Below are positions 1 to 8,378 of a stretch of DNA of 13,880 nt, one piece after another (position 1 is the stretch's first letter; each line of letters starts with the position of its first letter). Under the pieces are notes generated by a model, which worked only from the letters and a program-made list of their open reading frames with translations, was not told the origin of the DNA and ran no database searches. The stretch lies in contig DATBZX010000187.1 in assembly GCA_036512955.1 (NCBI GenBank), forward strand, positions 1-13,880. Direction: 5' to 3'. The position numbers were made by a program, and so were the translations under genes. This stretch comes from DASRAA01 sp036512955 (lineage in GTDB: Bacteria; Acidobacteriota; Terriglobia; Terriglobales; Acidobacteriaceae).

Positions 1-1764
1 CGCCCCCGCATCCTCTTTCTCGCCGACCGCAACATCCTCGCCGACCAGGCCTATAACGCCTTCTCCGCGTTCCCCGAGGACGCTATGGTCCGCATCAAGC
101 CCGAGGAAATCAGCAAAAAGGGAAAGGTCCCCAAGAACGCCAGCGTCTTTTTCACCATCTTCCAGACCTTCATGAGCGGCCCGGTGAAGGACGGCAAGCC
201 CTCGCCCTATTTCGGCGACTACCCGCCCGACTTCTTCGACTTCATCGTCATTGACGAGTGCCATCGCGGCGGGGCCAACGACGAAAGCAACTGGCGCGGC
301 ATCATGGAGTACTTCAAGCCCGCCGTGCAGCTTGGCCTTACCGCCACCCCCAAGCGTGAGGAGAACGCCGACACCTATCGCTACTTTGGCGATCCCGTTT
401 TTATCTACTCGCTGAAAGAGGGCATCAACGACGGCTATCTGACGCCGTTCCGCGTCAAACAGTTCGCCAGCAACCTGGATGAATACGTGATCGCCTCCGA
501 TGACGAGCTGGTGGAAGGCGAAATCGAGGGCGGTAAGGTCTATACCGAAAACGACTTCAACAAGCTCCTCGAGATTAGGGAGCGCGAGGCCCACCGCGTA
601 AAGACGTTTATGGAACAGATCGACCAGCGGGGAAAGACGCTCGTCTTCTGTGCCAGACAGGACCACGCGCTTCTCGTCCGCGACCTCATCAACCAGATCA
701 AGACCAGCGCCGACCCCAACTACTGTCACCGCGTCACCGCCAACGACGGAGCGCTCGGCGAGCAATACCTGCGCGACTTTCAGGACAACGAAAAGACCGT
801 CCCCACCATCCTCACCACCTCGCAGAAGCTCTCTACCGGCGTGGATGCCCGCAACATCCGCAACATCGTGCTCATGCGGCCCATCAAGTCCATGATCGAG
901 TTCAAGCAGATCATCGGGCGCGGCACCCGCCTCTACGACGGCAAGGACTACTTCACCATCTACGACTTCGTGAAGGCGCATGAGCACTTCATCGACGAGG
1001 ACTGGGACGGTCCGCCGCAGGAACCGGAGCTTTGCCCGAAATGCGGCCTCTATCCCTGCCAGTGCGTGAAGACGCCGCCCAAGCCTTGCCCGGTTTGCGG
1101 CCAACGGCCCTGTGAGTGTCCGCAAGAGCCGTGCGAGGTCTGCGGCCAGCACCCCTGCGTCTGCGAGAAAAAGAAGATCGCCAGGGTAAAGCTCGCCGAC
1201 GGCAAGGCCCGCAACATCCAGCAGATGGTTTGCACAACGTTCTGGCATCCCGACGGCACGCCGATGTCGGCGCAGCAGTTCATGGAACTGCTGTTTGGCA
1301 AGCTGCCCGAGTTCTTCAAGGACGAAGACGAACTGCGCCGCATCTGGAGCGACCCGAGGACGCGCCGCCGTCTGTTGGACCGGCTCGCCGAAGCGAACTT
1401 CGGCCACGAGCAACTGGCGGAGATGCAGAAGATCATCGACGCCGAGAACAGCGACCTCTTTGACGTGCTCGCCTTCGTCGCCTACGCCCTCCCGCCGAAG
1501 ACCCGCGAAGAACGGGCCGCCTTGGCCAAGGTGCCGATCCACGCGAATTTCGGCGCCCGCCAGCAGGCATTTCTGGACTCTGTCTTGGGACACTACGTCA
1601 GCGATGGCGTGGAGGAACTCGACCAGGAAAAGCTTGCCCCGTTGCTTGCCCTGAAGTATCAGGGCTCGCTATCGGATGCCGTAAAGGACCTCGCCATGCC
1701 CGCCGAGGATATCGGCCGCTTCTTCCGCGACTTCCAGAAGTACCTCTACCCGCCCGCGGTGTGA
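1..1764 (+). CDS. hsdR: Type I restriction endonuclease subunit R (HsdR), 3' part; 5' end outside window
   Basis: The reading frame is open from base 1, so the start lies to the left and 587 residues are visible. They show a superfamily 2 helicase/translocase: LADRNILADQ (visible residues 7-16), DEAH-type box DECHRGG (85-91), motif III TATPKR (about 114-119) and motif VI QIIGRGTR (about 303-310). The C-terminal third, from about residue 400, resembles the EcoEI-type HsdR C-terminal domain. In this family the subunit translocates DNA by ATP hydrolysis and cleaves unmodified DNA in complex with HsdM and HsdS. The N-terminal nuclease domain and any hsdM/hsdS genes would lie off the left edge. 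Odd point: between helicase and C-terminal domain there are three tandem CxxC-x4-CxC units (bases 1033-1164, 12 cysteines). The frame is intact to TGA at 1762. Family assignment is firm; the EcoEI-like subtype is inferred. Confidence 0.93.
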   Translation, partial: RPRILFLADRNILADQAYNAFSAFPEDAMVRIKPEEISKKGKVPKNASVFFTIFQTFMSGPVKDGKPSPYFGDYPPDFFDFIVIDECHRGGANDESNWRGIMEYFKPAVQLGLTATPKREENADTYRYFGDPVFIYSLKEGINDGYLTPFRVKQFASNLDEYVIASDDELVEGEIEGGKVYTENDFNKLLEIREREAHRVKTFMEQIDQRGKTLVFCARQDHALLVRDLINQIKTSADPNYCHRVTANDGALGEQYLRDFQDNEKTVPTILTTSQKLSTGVDARNIRNIVLMRPIKSMIEFKQIIGRGTRLYDGKDYFTIYDFVKAHEHFIDEDWDGPPQEPELCPKCGLYPCQCVKTPPKPCPVCGQRPCECPQEPCEVCGQHPCVCEKKKIARVKLADGKARNIQQMVCTTFWHPDGTPMSAQQFMELLFGKLPEFFKDEDELRRIWSDPRTRRRLLDRLAEANFGHEQLAEMQKIIDAENSDLFDVLAFVAYALPPKTREERAALAKVPIHANFGARQQAFLDSVLGHYVSDGVEELDQEKLAPLLALKYQGSLSDAVKDLAMPAEDIGRFFRDFQKYLYPPAV

Positions 1765-1883
1765 GGACAGCGCGGTTCTCTGTCTGGATTGACGTTACAT
1801 TTCTGCCACCGCCAGGTTACTAAAGTTTTTTCGCCCTGCATTTTTTCCTTCCCTCCACAATTCATAAGTGCAACACTCAGCCT

Positions 1884-1913
1884 AGGGATAAGTGTCCCTG
1901 GCTGCCACGCCAG
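1884..1913. repeat. Two adjacent short inverted repeats
   Basis: AGGGA (1884-1888) pairs with TCCCT (1895-1899) over a 6-base loop. Next to it, CTGGC (1898-1902) pairs with GCCAG (1909-1913), also over 6 bases. The arms overlap by two bases, so the two hairpins exclude each other in part. There is no following T-run, so a standard intrinsic terminator is not supported on either strand. The left dyad contains CTAGGGATAAGT (1882-1893), which matches 11 of 12 bases of the motif found upstream of the two sigma-54 promoters. Confidence 0.35.
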
Positions 1914-2044
1914 CTAAGCTCTTTGTTATGAATATTTTGCCGATAACCATCACGGGCTCAATATTTTGCGGGGACTTTCGCCTTTCGCCCCCTGTGTTTT
2001 CAAGATTTTACGAGCATAGGGGAGGGGGAGGGGTACTGGTTATC

Positions 2045-2070
2045 GGACGCAATCCCGTTTCGGAACGTCC
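2045..2070 (-). terminator. Possible stem-loop after the EPS operon
   Basis: Read on the minus strand just past the TAG stop of the sugar transferase, GGACG and CGTCC form the outer stem. TTCCG and CGGGA form an inner stem around an AAA loop, with a TTG bulge on the 3' side. Position suits the end of the operon transcript. No U-tract follows, so this may be an mRNA 3'-end structure or a rho-dependent site and not a classic terminator. Confidence 0.35.
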
Positions 2071-2076
2071 AAGGGC

Positions 2077-3495
2077 CTAGCGACCGCCTCGGCCCAGCAA
2101 TAGGATCTTGAAAGTCGCGAAGAGAATGTAGATGTCGAGACCGATGGAGACGTTCTTGATATAGAAGAGATCGTAGGCCAGCTTGTCCTTGTGGTCTTCG
2201 ATGGTGGCGTTGTAACCGCGATTGATCTGCGCCCATCCCGTGGCACCCGGCTTGATCAGCCAGCGCTCCTTGTAAAACGGAATGACCGCCGCGCATTGTT
2301 CCTCTTCGTGGGGGGGGACCGGGCGGGGCCCGACAAACGAGATGTCTCCCTTCACAATATTGAAGAGCTGCGGCAATTCGTCGAGCCGAGTGCGTCGCAA
2401 CCATTTGCCGACCCGGGTAATGCGCGGATCGTCAAATTGCGCTGGGGTACCGATGTGGTTGCTGGTAGGATCGTCCGCGGCTTTCGGCGCCGGTTTCGCG
2501 CCGTCGCTCACGTACATGGTGCGGAACTTAAAGACCGTGAACGGAACTCCGAACTGGCCGACGCGCTCCTGGCGAAAAATGACCGGGCCCGCCGAGTCCA
2601 GCCGTATGGCAAGGGCTGAGAGTGCCATGAGCGGCGAACTGAGAATGACTCCGAGCGCGCCGAAGAAAAACGAAAATACCCGCTTGTAGATCCGCAGGGG
2701 CGTCCGGACGTGAAAGCCGGGCGAGAACAACAGCCAGCTCAGTCTGAGGGACTCCAACGGAATCTTTCCGGTCACCGTTTCGTAATACTCCGGAGCATCC
2801 TGAATCTGGACGCCGCGGGCCTTCAGCTTGAGCAACTCTCCGACGGGAAGCTTGCCTCGCCGGTCGCCCATGGTGATGATGATTCGGCGTATACCTTCGC
2901 GCTTCACGAACTCGACTAAATCGTTGGGATCGACGGTCGGAATGCCGTGCTCCTGAGATTCAGTGCCGAGGTACCCCGCAATGCGCAACCCCAGTTCGGG
3001 CCGTTGCAAGATCGCGTCCATCAGAGGAACCGCCAGCGGACCGTCTCCGAAGATCGCGGTGCTCTCGGCAAAACGCGCGGAGCGATTGAGAATAAAGAAA
3101 CAGCTTCGCCACACCGGCATGGCTATGGCGATTATGACTACACCGGTCCACAGTACGGTGCCGCCGAGGCTGGCGTCGGGGAAGGTGTAATACAGCACCG
3201 CCAGCGCCACGAAGGTGCAGCCCAGAACTCCGACCAGTCGGGTGACTACCTCGCGACGGTTGGTGAGGATGGAAGAGTTGTAGAGGTCAAAGTAGTACAT
3301 CAGTACCAGGAAGACCAGGACTACCAGTCCGATCCTCCCGGCACCATTTTCGTAGAGAAGGTAGATATTTGCGTCGGCCGCGGTGCCTGCCGACAGCAGC
3401 ACGGCCAGAAGGAACCCCGAGGTCACCAAAATCGCTTCCGACAGCGTCAAGAGGAGTGTGCGCGCCGGAAAGTACGCATTGAACAATCGAATCAT
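2077..3495 (-). CDS. EPS polyprenyl phosphoglycosyl transferase (EpsB/WcaJ-like, PEP-CTERM-locus type)
   Basis: Starts EPS repeat-unit assembly by moving a sugar-1-phosphate from a nucleotide sugar to undecaprenyl phosphate in the inner membrane; the sugar cannot be told from sequence. The 472 residues show four N-terminal membrane segments (about 15-38, 53-72, 85-104, 113-132), a Rossmann-like middle domain (about 142-240), another hydrophobic segment (about 271-297) and the conserved catalytic bacterial sugar transferase domain. That domain carries PVIFRQERVG (304-313), KFRTM (323-327), RRTRLDELPQLFNI (367-380, with the Asp-Glu pair at 372-373) and FVGPRP (387-392). The stretch TGKIPLESLR (242-251) is typical of the PEP-CTERM/XrtA-associated subfamily. 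It is the last gene of the operon, and its ATG overlaps the kinase stop by four bases (ATGA), implying translational coupling. An 8-base G:C run (2310-2317) lies in the catalytic domain, but the frame is intact. Confidence 0.93.
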   Translation of the reverse strand: MIRLFNAYFPARTLLLTLSEAILVTSGFLLAVLLSAGTAADANIYLLYENGAGRIGLVVLVFLVLMYYFDLYNSSILTNRREVVTRLVGVLGCTFVALAVLYYTFPDASLGGTVLWTGVVIIAIAMPVWRSCFFILNRSARFAESTAIFGDGPLAVPLMDAILQRPELGLRIAGYLGTESQEHGIPTVDPNDLVEFVKREGIRRIIITMGDRRGKLPVGELLKLKARGVQIQDAPEYYETVTGKIPLESLRLSWLLFSPGFHVRTPLRIYKRVFSFFFGALGVILSSPLMALSALAIRLDSAGPVIFRQERVGQFGVPFTVFKFRTMYVSDGAKPAPKAADDPTSNHIGTPAQFDDPRITRVGKWLRRTRLDELPQLFNIVKGDISFVGPRPVPPHEEEQCAAVIPFYKERWLIKPGATGWAQINRGYNATIEDHKDKLAYDLFYIKNVSIGLDIYILFATFKILLLGRGGR

Positions 3496-4421
3496 GCACG
3501 GGCCGTTGAATCGTGGTCAGCGCCCTCGTCACCATTGGATTTCTTCTGTCCGTAGTAGCCGTAACCTCCGTAATAGCGGTCGTAACCAATCTGCACCGTG
3601 GAAGCTTCATTGAAGATGAAGCCGAGCTGCTTACTCTTCTCAATGGAGTCGAGCGCGCGGTTCAGGGTCCGCTTGCGGGTGTGGCCTTCGCGTACGACGA
3701 CCAGCACACCGTCGCACAGGCGCGACAGGGAAGTGGCATCCGCCATCGGGAGCATGGGCGTGGAATCCAACAGCACCCAGTCGAATCCTTCAGAGACCGC
3801 ATTCAGCATCTGGGCGAAGGCGTCGGACTCCAGCAATGGCAAGGGCTCTTCAATCCCTTTGCCGGCTGACAGGAGCCACAGAGGCAGGCCTTCGACCTGG
3901 TAGAAGGCATCTTGCAGAGCGAGTTTGTGTTCGTGCCACTCGGCAATTCCGCGCAACGGAGACGACGCCAGAAGTGCACTAGCGGTGGGCCGACGCAAGT
4001 CGGCCTCGATCAAAAGCACACGCTCTCCGGCCCGGCGGGCGAGAGTCAATGCGAGATTAACGGAGACCACCGATTTGCCTTCGTCGCCCACGGCGCTAGT
4101 GATGAGCAGTTTCTTCAATGGACGCTTACGCCGAAGGTGGGCCAACCGCGTGCTCAAGACGCGGAAAGTTTCCGCGCCCGGACTGTTGGGGTTGGTGATG
4201 CTGATCAGCCGCTGTTCCGGTGTAGGTGAAGGATGCAGCATTCGGTCTGCGGGCACACTCAACCACGACGCGTTAGGGGGCGCCTGAGTTGCCAGCGAGT
4301 CGAGAGCGGCCGTGTCGTCGAGCGGGAGGCCCTGGGAGTCCGGCTGGGTAGGAGTGGCCAATGGTGAGGCACTTGGAGCTTCACCCTGAGACTTCTGCAA
4401 TGCATCGTACAATCGACTCAT
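3492..4421 (-). CDS. Stand-alone BY-type tyrosine autokinase of EPS locus (CpsD/CapB-like)
   Basis: Cytoplasmic bacterial tyrosine kinase that would pair with the membrane chain-length protein encoded two genes upstream to control polymer length and export. The 309 residues open with MSRLYDALQK, typical of PEP-CTERM-locus kinases. A low-complexity Pro/Ser linker follows to about residue 80, then the P-loop fold: Walker A SAVGDEGKS (109-117), Walker A' LLIEADLRRP (136-145) and Walker B WVLLDSTP (215-222). Near the C-terminus six tyrosines fall within 280-290 (Y280, 283, 284, 287, 289, 290), the usual autophosphorylation cluster. There is no membrane segment, so kinase and chain-length protein are split as in the CapA/CapB arrangement. 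A ribosome binding site AGGAG sits nine bases before the ATG. The gene starts 2 bases after the ATPase stop and overlaps the next gene by 4. Confidence 0.92.
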   Translation of the reverse strand: MSRLYDALQKSQGEAPSASPLATPTQPDSQGLPLDDTAALDSLATQAPPNASWLSVPADRMLHPSPTPEQRLISITNPNSPGAETFRVLSTRLAHLRRKRPLKKLLITSAVGDEGKSVVSVNLALTLARRAGERVLLIEADLRRPTASALLASSPLRGIAEWHEHKLALQDAFYQVEGLPLWLLSAGKGIEEPLPLLESDAFAQMLNAVSEGFDWVLLDSTPMLPMADATSLSRLCDGVLVVVREGHTRKRTLNRALDSIEKSKQLGFIFNEASTVQIGYDRYYGGYGYYGQKKSNGDEGADHDSTARA

Positions 4422-4423
4422 CT

Positions 4424-5398
4424 TTAGACACTCCTGCCGTCAGCGGACGGAACGGATTTTTCTTCTACCGACTGGTTACTGTCCATGGTGCGTAGCAATC
4501 GAAACAGCGAGCGCAACACGCTTTCGTTATTTTCCTGTTGTTGAACGGCATTGGCCCCGACTGGTTCTTCAGGGGTAGAGATGGATCCGGTCAAACGGAA
4601 ATCGGCGGCCACCTCGGTGATCATCTCAGCGGTGACGTTGCGCTGCTCACGGGCAAATGCGTTAACCATGCCATTTTCGCAAAGGTTATTGATGATGCGT
4701 GGAATGCCGCGCGAATATTCGAAGACTTTGTTCAGAGCCTCGGGTTCGAAGATCGGCGGTTCGGGCTTCGCTCCCGCCCGTTCCAGGCGCGAGAGGACGT
4801 AGCCGCGAGTTTGCTCTTCATCGAGCGGCAGCAGTTGGCAGCGCAGGGAAACGCGCTGTTTGAGTTGGCGCAAGCTGGGCGAGTCCAAGACCCCTTCCAA
4901 CTCGGGCTGTCCCATCAATACGATCTGAAGCAACTTCTGCTGCGAGGTTTCCAGGTTGGTGAGCAGCCGGATTTCCTCGAGCAACTCGGGTCGTAAGGCC
5001 TGGGCTTCGTCCACCACCAGGGCCGTGATCAAGCCGCGGGCATGACGCTGAATCAGGAAGCGATTGAGGTCGAGCAGCATTTCCGTTTTGCTGCGTCCGC
5101 TGTACTGCAGTCCGAGGTCCGCCATGATGTACTGGAAGAACTCGGTGGTCGATAGCAGCGGATTGAACACATAGCCAAAGGCGATGTTGTTCTTCCGTAA
5201 CTCCGCCAGCAGGCAGCGCACCAGCAGCGTCTTCCCCGTGCCCACCTCTCCGGTGATCACGATGAAGCCTTTTCTGCGACCCACGCCATAATGCAAATTG
5301 GCTAAGGCCTCATTATGCCGGGGCGTCGCATGATAAAAGTATGGATCCGGGCTGATCTCGAACGGATTCTTGCTCAGCCCGAAGAATTGTTTATACAT
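4424..5398 (-). CDS. XrtA/PEP-CTERM-locus-type AAA ATPase (ExeA-like)
   Basis: A 324-residue AAA+ ATPase of the group found in EPS/PEP-CTERM loci and related to ExeA of type II secretion. The start MYKQFFGLSKNPFEISPDP (1-19) is a family hallmark. Walker A GEVGTGKT lies at 50-57, Walker B ALVVDEAQ at 126-133, a sensor-1-like MGQPEL at 162-167 and an arginine-containing QRVSLRC at 181-187. After about residue 265 the tail is polar and poorly conserved. No signal peptide or membrane segment is seen; ExeA relatives can have a C-terminal periplasmic part, which this protein lacks. Its precise role in EPS export is not established for the family; assembly or secretion energising is inferred. It sits between the chain-length gene (3 bases away) and the kinase gene (2 bases away), so co-expression is very likely. 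A GGGATAGGG stretch before the ATG serves as ribosome binding site. Confidence 0.9.
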   Translation of the reverse strand: MYKQFFGLSKNPFEISPDPYFYHATPRHNEALANLHYGVGRRKGFIVITGEVGTGKTLLVRCLLAELRKNNIAFGYVFNPLLSTTEFFQYIMADLGLQYSGRSKTEMLLDLNRFLIQRHARGLITALVVDEAQALRPELLEEIRLLTNLETSQQKLLQIVLMGQPELEGVLDSPSLRQLKQRVSLRCQLLPLDEEQTRGYVLSRLERAGAKPEPPIFEPEALNKVFEYSRGIPRIINNLCENGMVNAFAREQRNVTAEMITEVAADFRLTGSISTPEEPVGANAVQQQENNESVLRSLFRLLRTMDSNQSVEEKSVPSADGRSV

Positions 5399-5401
5399 GC
5401 C

Positions 5402-6988
5402 CTATCCCCAGAAGTAGGCGTACCAGATCCCTGTCGGGATAATGATGGCGACCAGGATGGCAGCGGCGACCGCGATCCAAGGCTTCCACCGTTGCGCTGC
5501 GATCTCCCCGTCCGTTGGCAGTGGCGGAATTTCCGCCAGTACCGGCAGGATGCTGGCTTCGATCAGGTCTGCCTCGCTGCGAATACGATCGTCGACGAAC
5601 TCAGTACCCACTCCAAACAAGAACGCCAGCGCCAGGCCTACGCCCAATCCTGCAAGAGAAAATCTAAAGCGATCTGGAAACGACGCCTTCTCCGGCAGGC
5701 TGGGAGGATCGATGATGCGGAATTGATCGCCCTGTTGCTGCTTGTTAAGGTTAGTCGCCAGTGAAGACGACATGGTTTTACCCAACAAGTCGTCGTAGCT
5801 TTTCTTCGACTCATCGTAGTTGCGCATGATGTCGGACAGTTCCTGCTGCCGGCCCGGCGTGGCATTCAATCGCGCCTGGTACTGATTCACCTTTGCTTCC
5901 AGGCGGCCAATCATCGCTTCACGGGACTGGATCTCGAGCTTGTTGGCTTTCAACTGGCTCTGGATCTGCATTACCGGAGTCATGGCCGCGACCTGAGCAG
6001 GTGACGACTTTTCGACGTCGTTGGCGGCCTCGCCGGACTTGGTATCCTGCGTGTCCCTTTGCATCTGCTCCATCTTCGCGATGGTGTCCTTCTGCTTCTT
6101 AACGTCAGGATGGTCGGGTGTGTATTTGGCCTCCAAGTTAGCCAAGTCTGCCCGCATCATTTCTAATTGCCGAGCGGTCGTCTCGGGAGTCGCGGCAGTT
6201 GTTTCCGTCACGCCCATCGCATCGTATTGAGTAGCCAGCGAGCTCAGGTAAGCCTGTTGCTGCAAGGCCTTATCCCGGGCATCGACCGACGCCTGCAGTT
6301 GTCCCTGCGCTCCGCTCAGTATCGCCAGGTTGCTCTGCAACTGGTCCGGCAACTCGCCCATGTGCGAAGCCTCGTACTCCCGCATTTTCTTTTCCTGAGC
6401 AGCCAGGGCCGCGCCCGCCGCGGTCAGTTGCGAGTCGAGAAAGTTGGTTGTGCTCTGCGACTGCTCCTGGCTGGCGCGTACATTTTCGTCGATAAACAGC
6501 GAGGCCAGCTGGGTGTTGACCTGCTGCGCGATCTGCGGCTTGTCGGCGACGAAAGACACCTTGAACGCGGTCAACGTTGACGGTTTGCCGGGGACGGTTG
6601 GAGTCTGGATGAGATCCAGCTTGATGTCTTTGCGCATCTGGAGAATCTGGTCGTCCGGGGTGCTGAAGAACAGGCCTTGGTACAGATGCAGATCACCGAT
6701 GATCTTCAATAACCGCGACCGGCTGAGTACCTGGTTGGTGATCGATTGCAGGCGCTCCTGCAAATCTACCTGCACGTTCGGCATCACAAACTTCTCGGGC
6801 ACCTTCTGCTGCTCGACCAGGATTACGGCTTCCGATGTGTACTTCGGAGGAATAATCCACGCCGACGCAAACACAATCAGCCAACCCAAAAAGAGCGGAC
6901 CAATGATCCACCAACGGCGGCGGACCACCATGGCCCAGTACTCGTCCATTCCACGCATCGATTTCTGGTCGTTAAATTCTTCCGTCAT
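5402..6988 (-). CDS. EPS chain-length determinant, Wzz/PCP family
   Basis: A 528-residue polysaccharide co-polymerase that sets polymer length and links inner-membrane synthesis to the export channel. A Wzz domain opens the protein with membrane segment 1 at about 26-46. A long periplasmic coiled-coil region rich in Gln, Ala and Lys covers about 170-420. Before the second membrane segment (about 441-462) is the Pro-rich motif PPSLPEKASFP (428-438) typical of the family. A further hydrophobic segment follows at about 503-526, ending at the C-terminus. The protein lacks a kinase domain, which is supplied by the separate gene two places downstream. Length and the extra C-terminal segment fit the PEP-CTERM-locus chain-length group better than E. 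coli WzzB. The gene begins 3 bases after the barrel gene stop and ends 3 bases before the ATPase gene. Confidence 0.92.
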   Translation of the reverse strand: MTEEFNDQKSMRGMDEYWAMVVRRRWWIIGPLFLGWLIVFASAWIIPPKYTSEAVILVEQQKVPEKFVMPNVQVDLQERLQSITNQVLSRSRLLKIIGDLHLYQGLFFSTPDDQILQMRKDIKLDLIQTPTVPGKPSTLTAFKVSFVADKPQIAQQVNTQLASLFIDENVRASQEQSQSTTNFLDSQLTAAGAALAAQEKKMREYEASHMGELPDQLQSNLAILSGAQGQLQASVDARDKALQQQAYLSSLATQYDAMGVTETTAATPETTARQLEMMRADLANLEAKYTPDHPDVKKQKDTIAKMEQMQRDTQDTKSGEAANDVEKSSPAQVAAMTPVMQIQSQLKANKLEIQSREAMIGRLEAKVNQYQARLNATPGRQQELSDIMRNYDESKKSYDDLLGKTMSSSLATNLNKQQQGDQFRIIDPPSLPEKASFPDRFRFSLAGLGVGLALAFLFGVGTEFVDDRIRSEADLIEASILPVLAEIPPLPTDGEIAAQRWKPWIAVAAAILVAIIIPTGIWYAYFWG

Positions 6989-6991
6989 GAT

Positions 6992-8368
6992 TTACCGTCC
7001 AAGTGGGTGATTCCAAGTGTAATTGACTGTAACTCCAACCATGTTGGCATTGTAGTTGTTCGTGCCCAAAAGTATCGCGGTCGATTGGTTCATCTTCAGG
7101 TAGCTATACTGAGCCGACGCTGTCAGCGATCTTGTGAGCTTATAGTTGAGGCTGGCGTTGGCATTAAAGTTGTCGAACGAGCGGCTTGACGCCGTCGTGG
7201 AAACGTCATGGAAGTAGCGCAGCCCCACCGTCAGATCCATTTTCTGGGTGAACATTCGGCGATAGCTGCCGTTTACCGAATTCACCTGCGTGGTGGCAAG
7301 TATGCCCCCGCCATCCGACACTTGCCTGGCGAAGCCGGCGGTAATCGAGTCGCGCCGCCCGTGCCACGCAAAACTCGCACCCGCCGAGGTGCTCCACATC
7401 GAGTCGTGAGTGATGAAGGTTTGGTTGAGGATCGGAATGAACACGGTAGTTTTGGTTCCCGTGTACTCCGGTCCAACCCAGCCTGAAATAGACATATTCG
7501 GACGGATTAGGTAGTCCGCGGTCATCGATATCGTCTGGGTGCCGGAACGCTGTTGTCCATTCCCAAAATCGAGGCTGTTGTAGTCGTAATCTGCGCCCAA
7601 CGAGAGCCGCGGCGAAAAACGATGAGAGTACGATGCCCGCCCACCGTAAGAAACCAAGTTGTAGAACGGAACGGTGGTTAACAAATTGTAAGTGGACGTG
7701 TTGCGCAGACTCTCGGTACCGGTAAAGGACAGCGTGTCCACCTTCGTCAGTTGGTCGGTGAGCGTCAACAACGCATTGTTCAGCGTGTACTGCGTCAGCG
7801 GATAATAGGTCACCGGGTTGGGATTGTTCATCGTCGGTGTCCCTGGCGTAGTCAGATAACTGTCGAACGGGTTGGCAGAAAACGTGTAGGCCTCATTCGC
7901 CTGGAGCTGCCAATGCGGAGACATCTGCCAGATAAATCCAGCGCTTGCCCGCTGCGAGAACAGATTGTTGCCATTTGAAGATCCGAAGGATTTCTGAGTA
8001 TAGCTGTATTCTTGAAAGCCCGGAGCGTAATACACATTCCACGACAGTTTCGGTCGAAACTGCTGGATCTTTATGCTGGGCGTGACGTGAAACAGCCAAA
8101 AATTTTGATTCGTGGCCGTACCCGTTGAATAGGCGTTACTGTCATAGGAAAATCCTGCGCCAAGTCCCAGCGTAAGACTGCTGTTTTCCACCGACTGGGT
8201 GAGAAAGTCCAACGATGGGGCCGCGTCCGGATAGGTGTACGCCGGCTTCGGGCCGGGTTGAGTCGGCGCGCCCGTATCCTGTCCCTCGGTATCATTTTGT
8301 GCCCAGGCACACGTACCGCATAAGATTCCCAAAAGCAGCAGGACTGGCACAACCCAACGTGTCATCAT
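6992..8368 (-). CDS. Putative outer-membrane beta-barrel protein of EPS locus
   Basis: The 458-residue product has a clear signal peptide (MMTRWVVPVLLLLGILCGTCAWA, cleavage likely after AWA at 23). The mature part is a run of alternating polar/aromatic strands rich in Tyr, Ser, Thr and Asn (for example SLTLGLGAGFSYDSNAYS near 64-81 and SLTASAQYSYLKMNQ near 424), as expected of a large outer-membrane barrel. It resembles barrels encoded in PEP-CTERM/EPS loci (EpsL-like), which are thought to help the polymer cross the outer membrane; I infer that role from context. It ends NHPLGR without the usual terminal aromatic residue. Two ATGs lie in tandem at the start, and a GAGAGG sequence precedes them. 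It lies 10 bases after the export-protein gene and 3 before the chain-length gene. Confidence 0.82.
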   Translation of the reverse strand: MMTRWVVPVLLLLGILCGTCAWAQNDTEGQDTGAPTQPGPKPAYTYPDAAPSLDFLTQSVENSSLTLGLGAGFSYDSNAYSTGTATNQNFWLFHVTPSIKIQQFRPKLSWNVYYAPGFQEYSYTQKSFGSSNGNNLFSQRASAGFIWQMSPHWQLQANEAYTFSANPFDSYLTTPGTPTMNNPNPVTYYPLTQYTLNNALLTLTDQLTKVDTLSFTGTESLRNTSTYNLLTTVPFYNLVSYGGRASYSHRFSPRLSLGADYDYNSLDFGNGQQRSGTQTISMTADYLIRPNMSISGWVGPEYTGTKTTVFIPILNQTFITHDSMWSTSAGASFAWHGRRDSITAGFARQVSDGGGILATTQVNSVNGSYRRMFTQKMDLTVGLRYFHDVSTTASSRSFDNFNANASLNYKLTRSLTASAQYSYLKMNQSTAILLGTNNYNANMVGVTVNYTWNHPLGR

Positions 8369-8378
8369 AGCCTCTCTG

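Larger units (their letters stand above)
1765..2076. other. Convergent intergenic region, no credible gene
   Basis: This 312-base gap lies between the 3' ends of hsdR (plus) and the sugar transferase gene (minus). It is AT-richer than its flanks. I see small dyads at 1884-1899, 1898-1913 and 2045-2070, a 10-base direct repeat AATATTTTGC (1931-1940 and again at 1960-1969), and a G-rich run near 2019-2036. The only sizeable frame, 1892-2080 plus, starts with GTG, has no clear ribosome binding site and resembles no protein I know, so I leave it out. Transcripts of both flanking genes probably end here. Confidence 0.6.

Noticed and set aside
1766..1784. GACAG/CTGTC inverted repeat right after hsdR as a terminator
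   Set aside because: A five-base stem with a nine-base loop and no T-run directly after; too weak to call.
2019..2036. Possible G-quadruplex (GGGG-A-GGGGG-A-GGGG)
   Set aside because: Only three G-runs of three or more are close together; a fourth is lacking.
1892..2080. 62-codon plus-strand frame in the convergent gap
   Set aside because: GTG start without ribosome binding site, contains a G-rich simple run and overlaps the 3' end of the sugar transferase gene; no family resemblance.
2947..3555. 202-codon plus-strand frame opposite the sugar transferase and kinase genes
   Set aside because: Antisense to conserved catalytic genes; low-complexity, Gln/Arg/Gly-rich translation with no recognisable motif.
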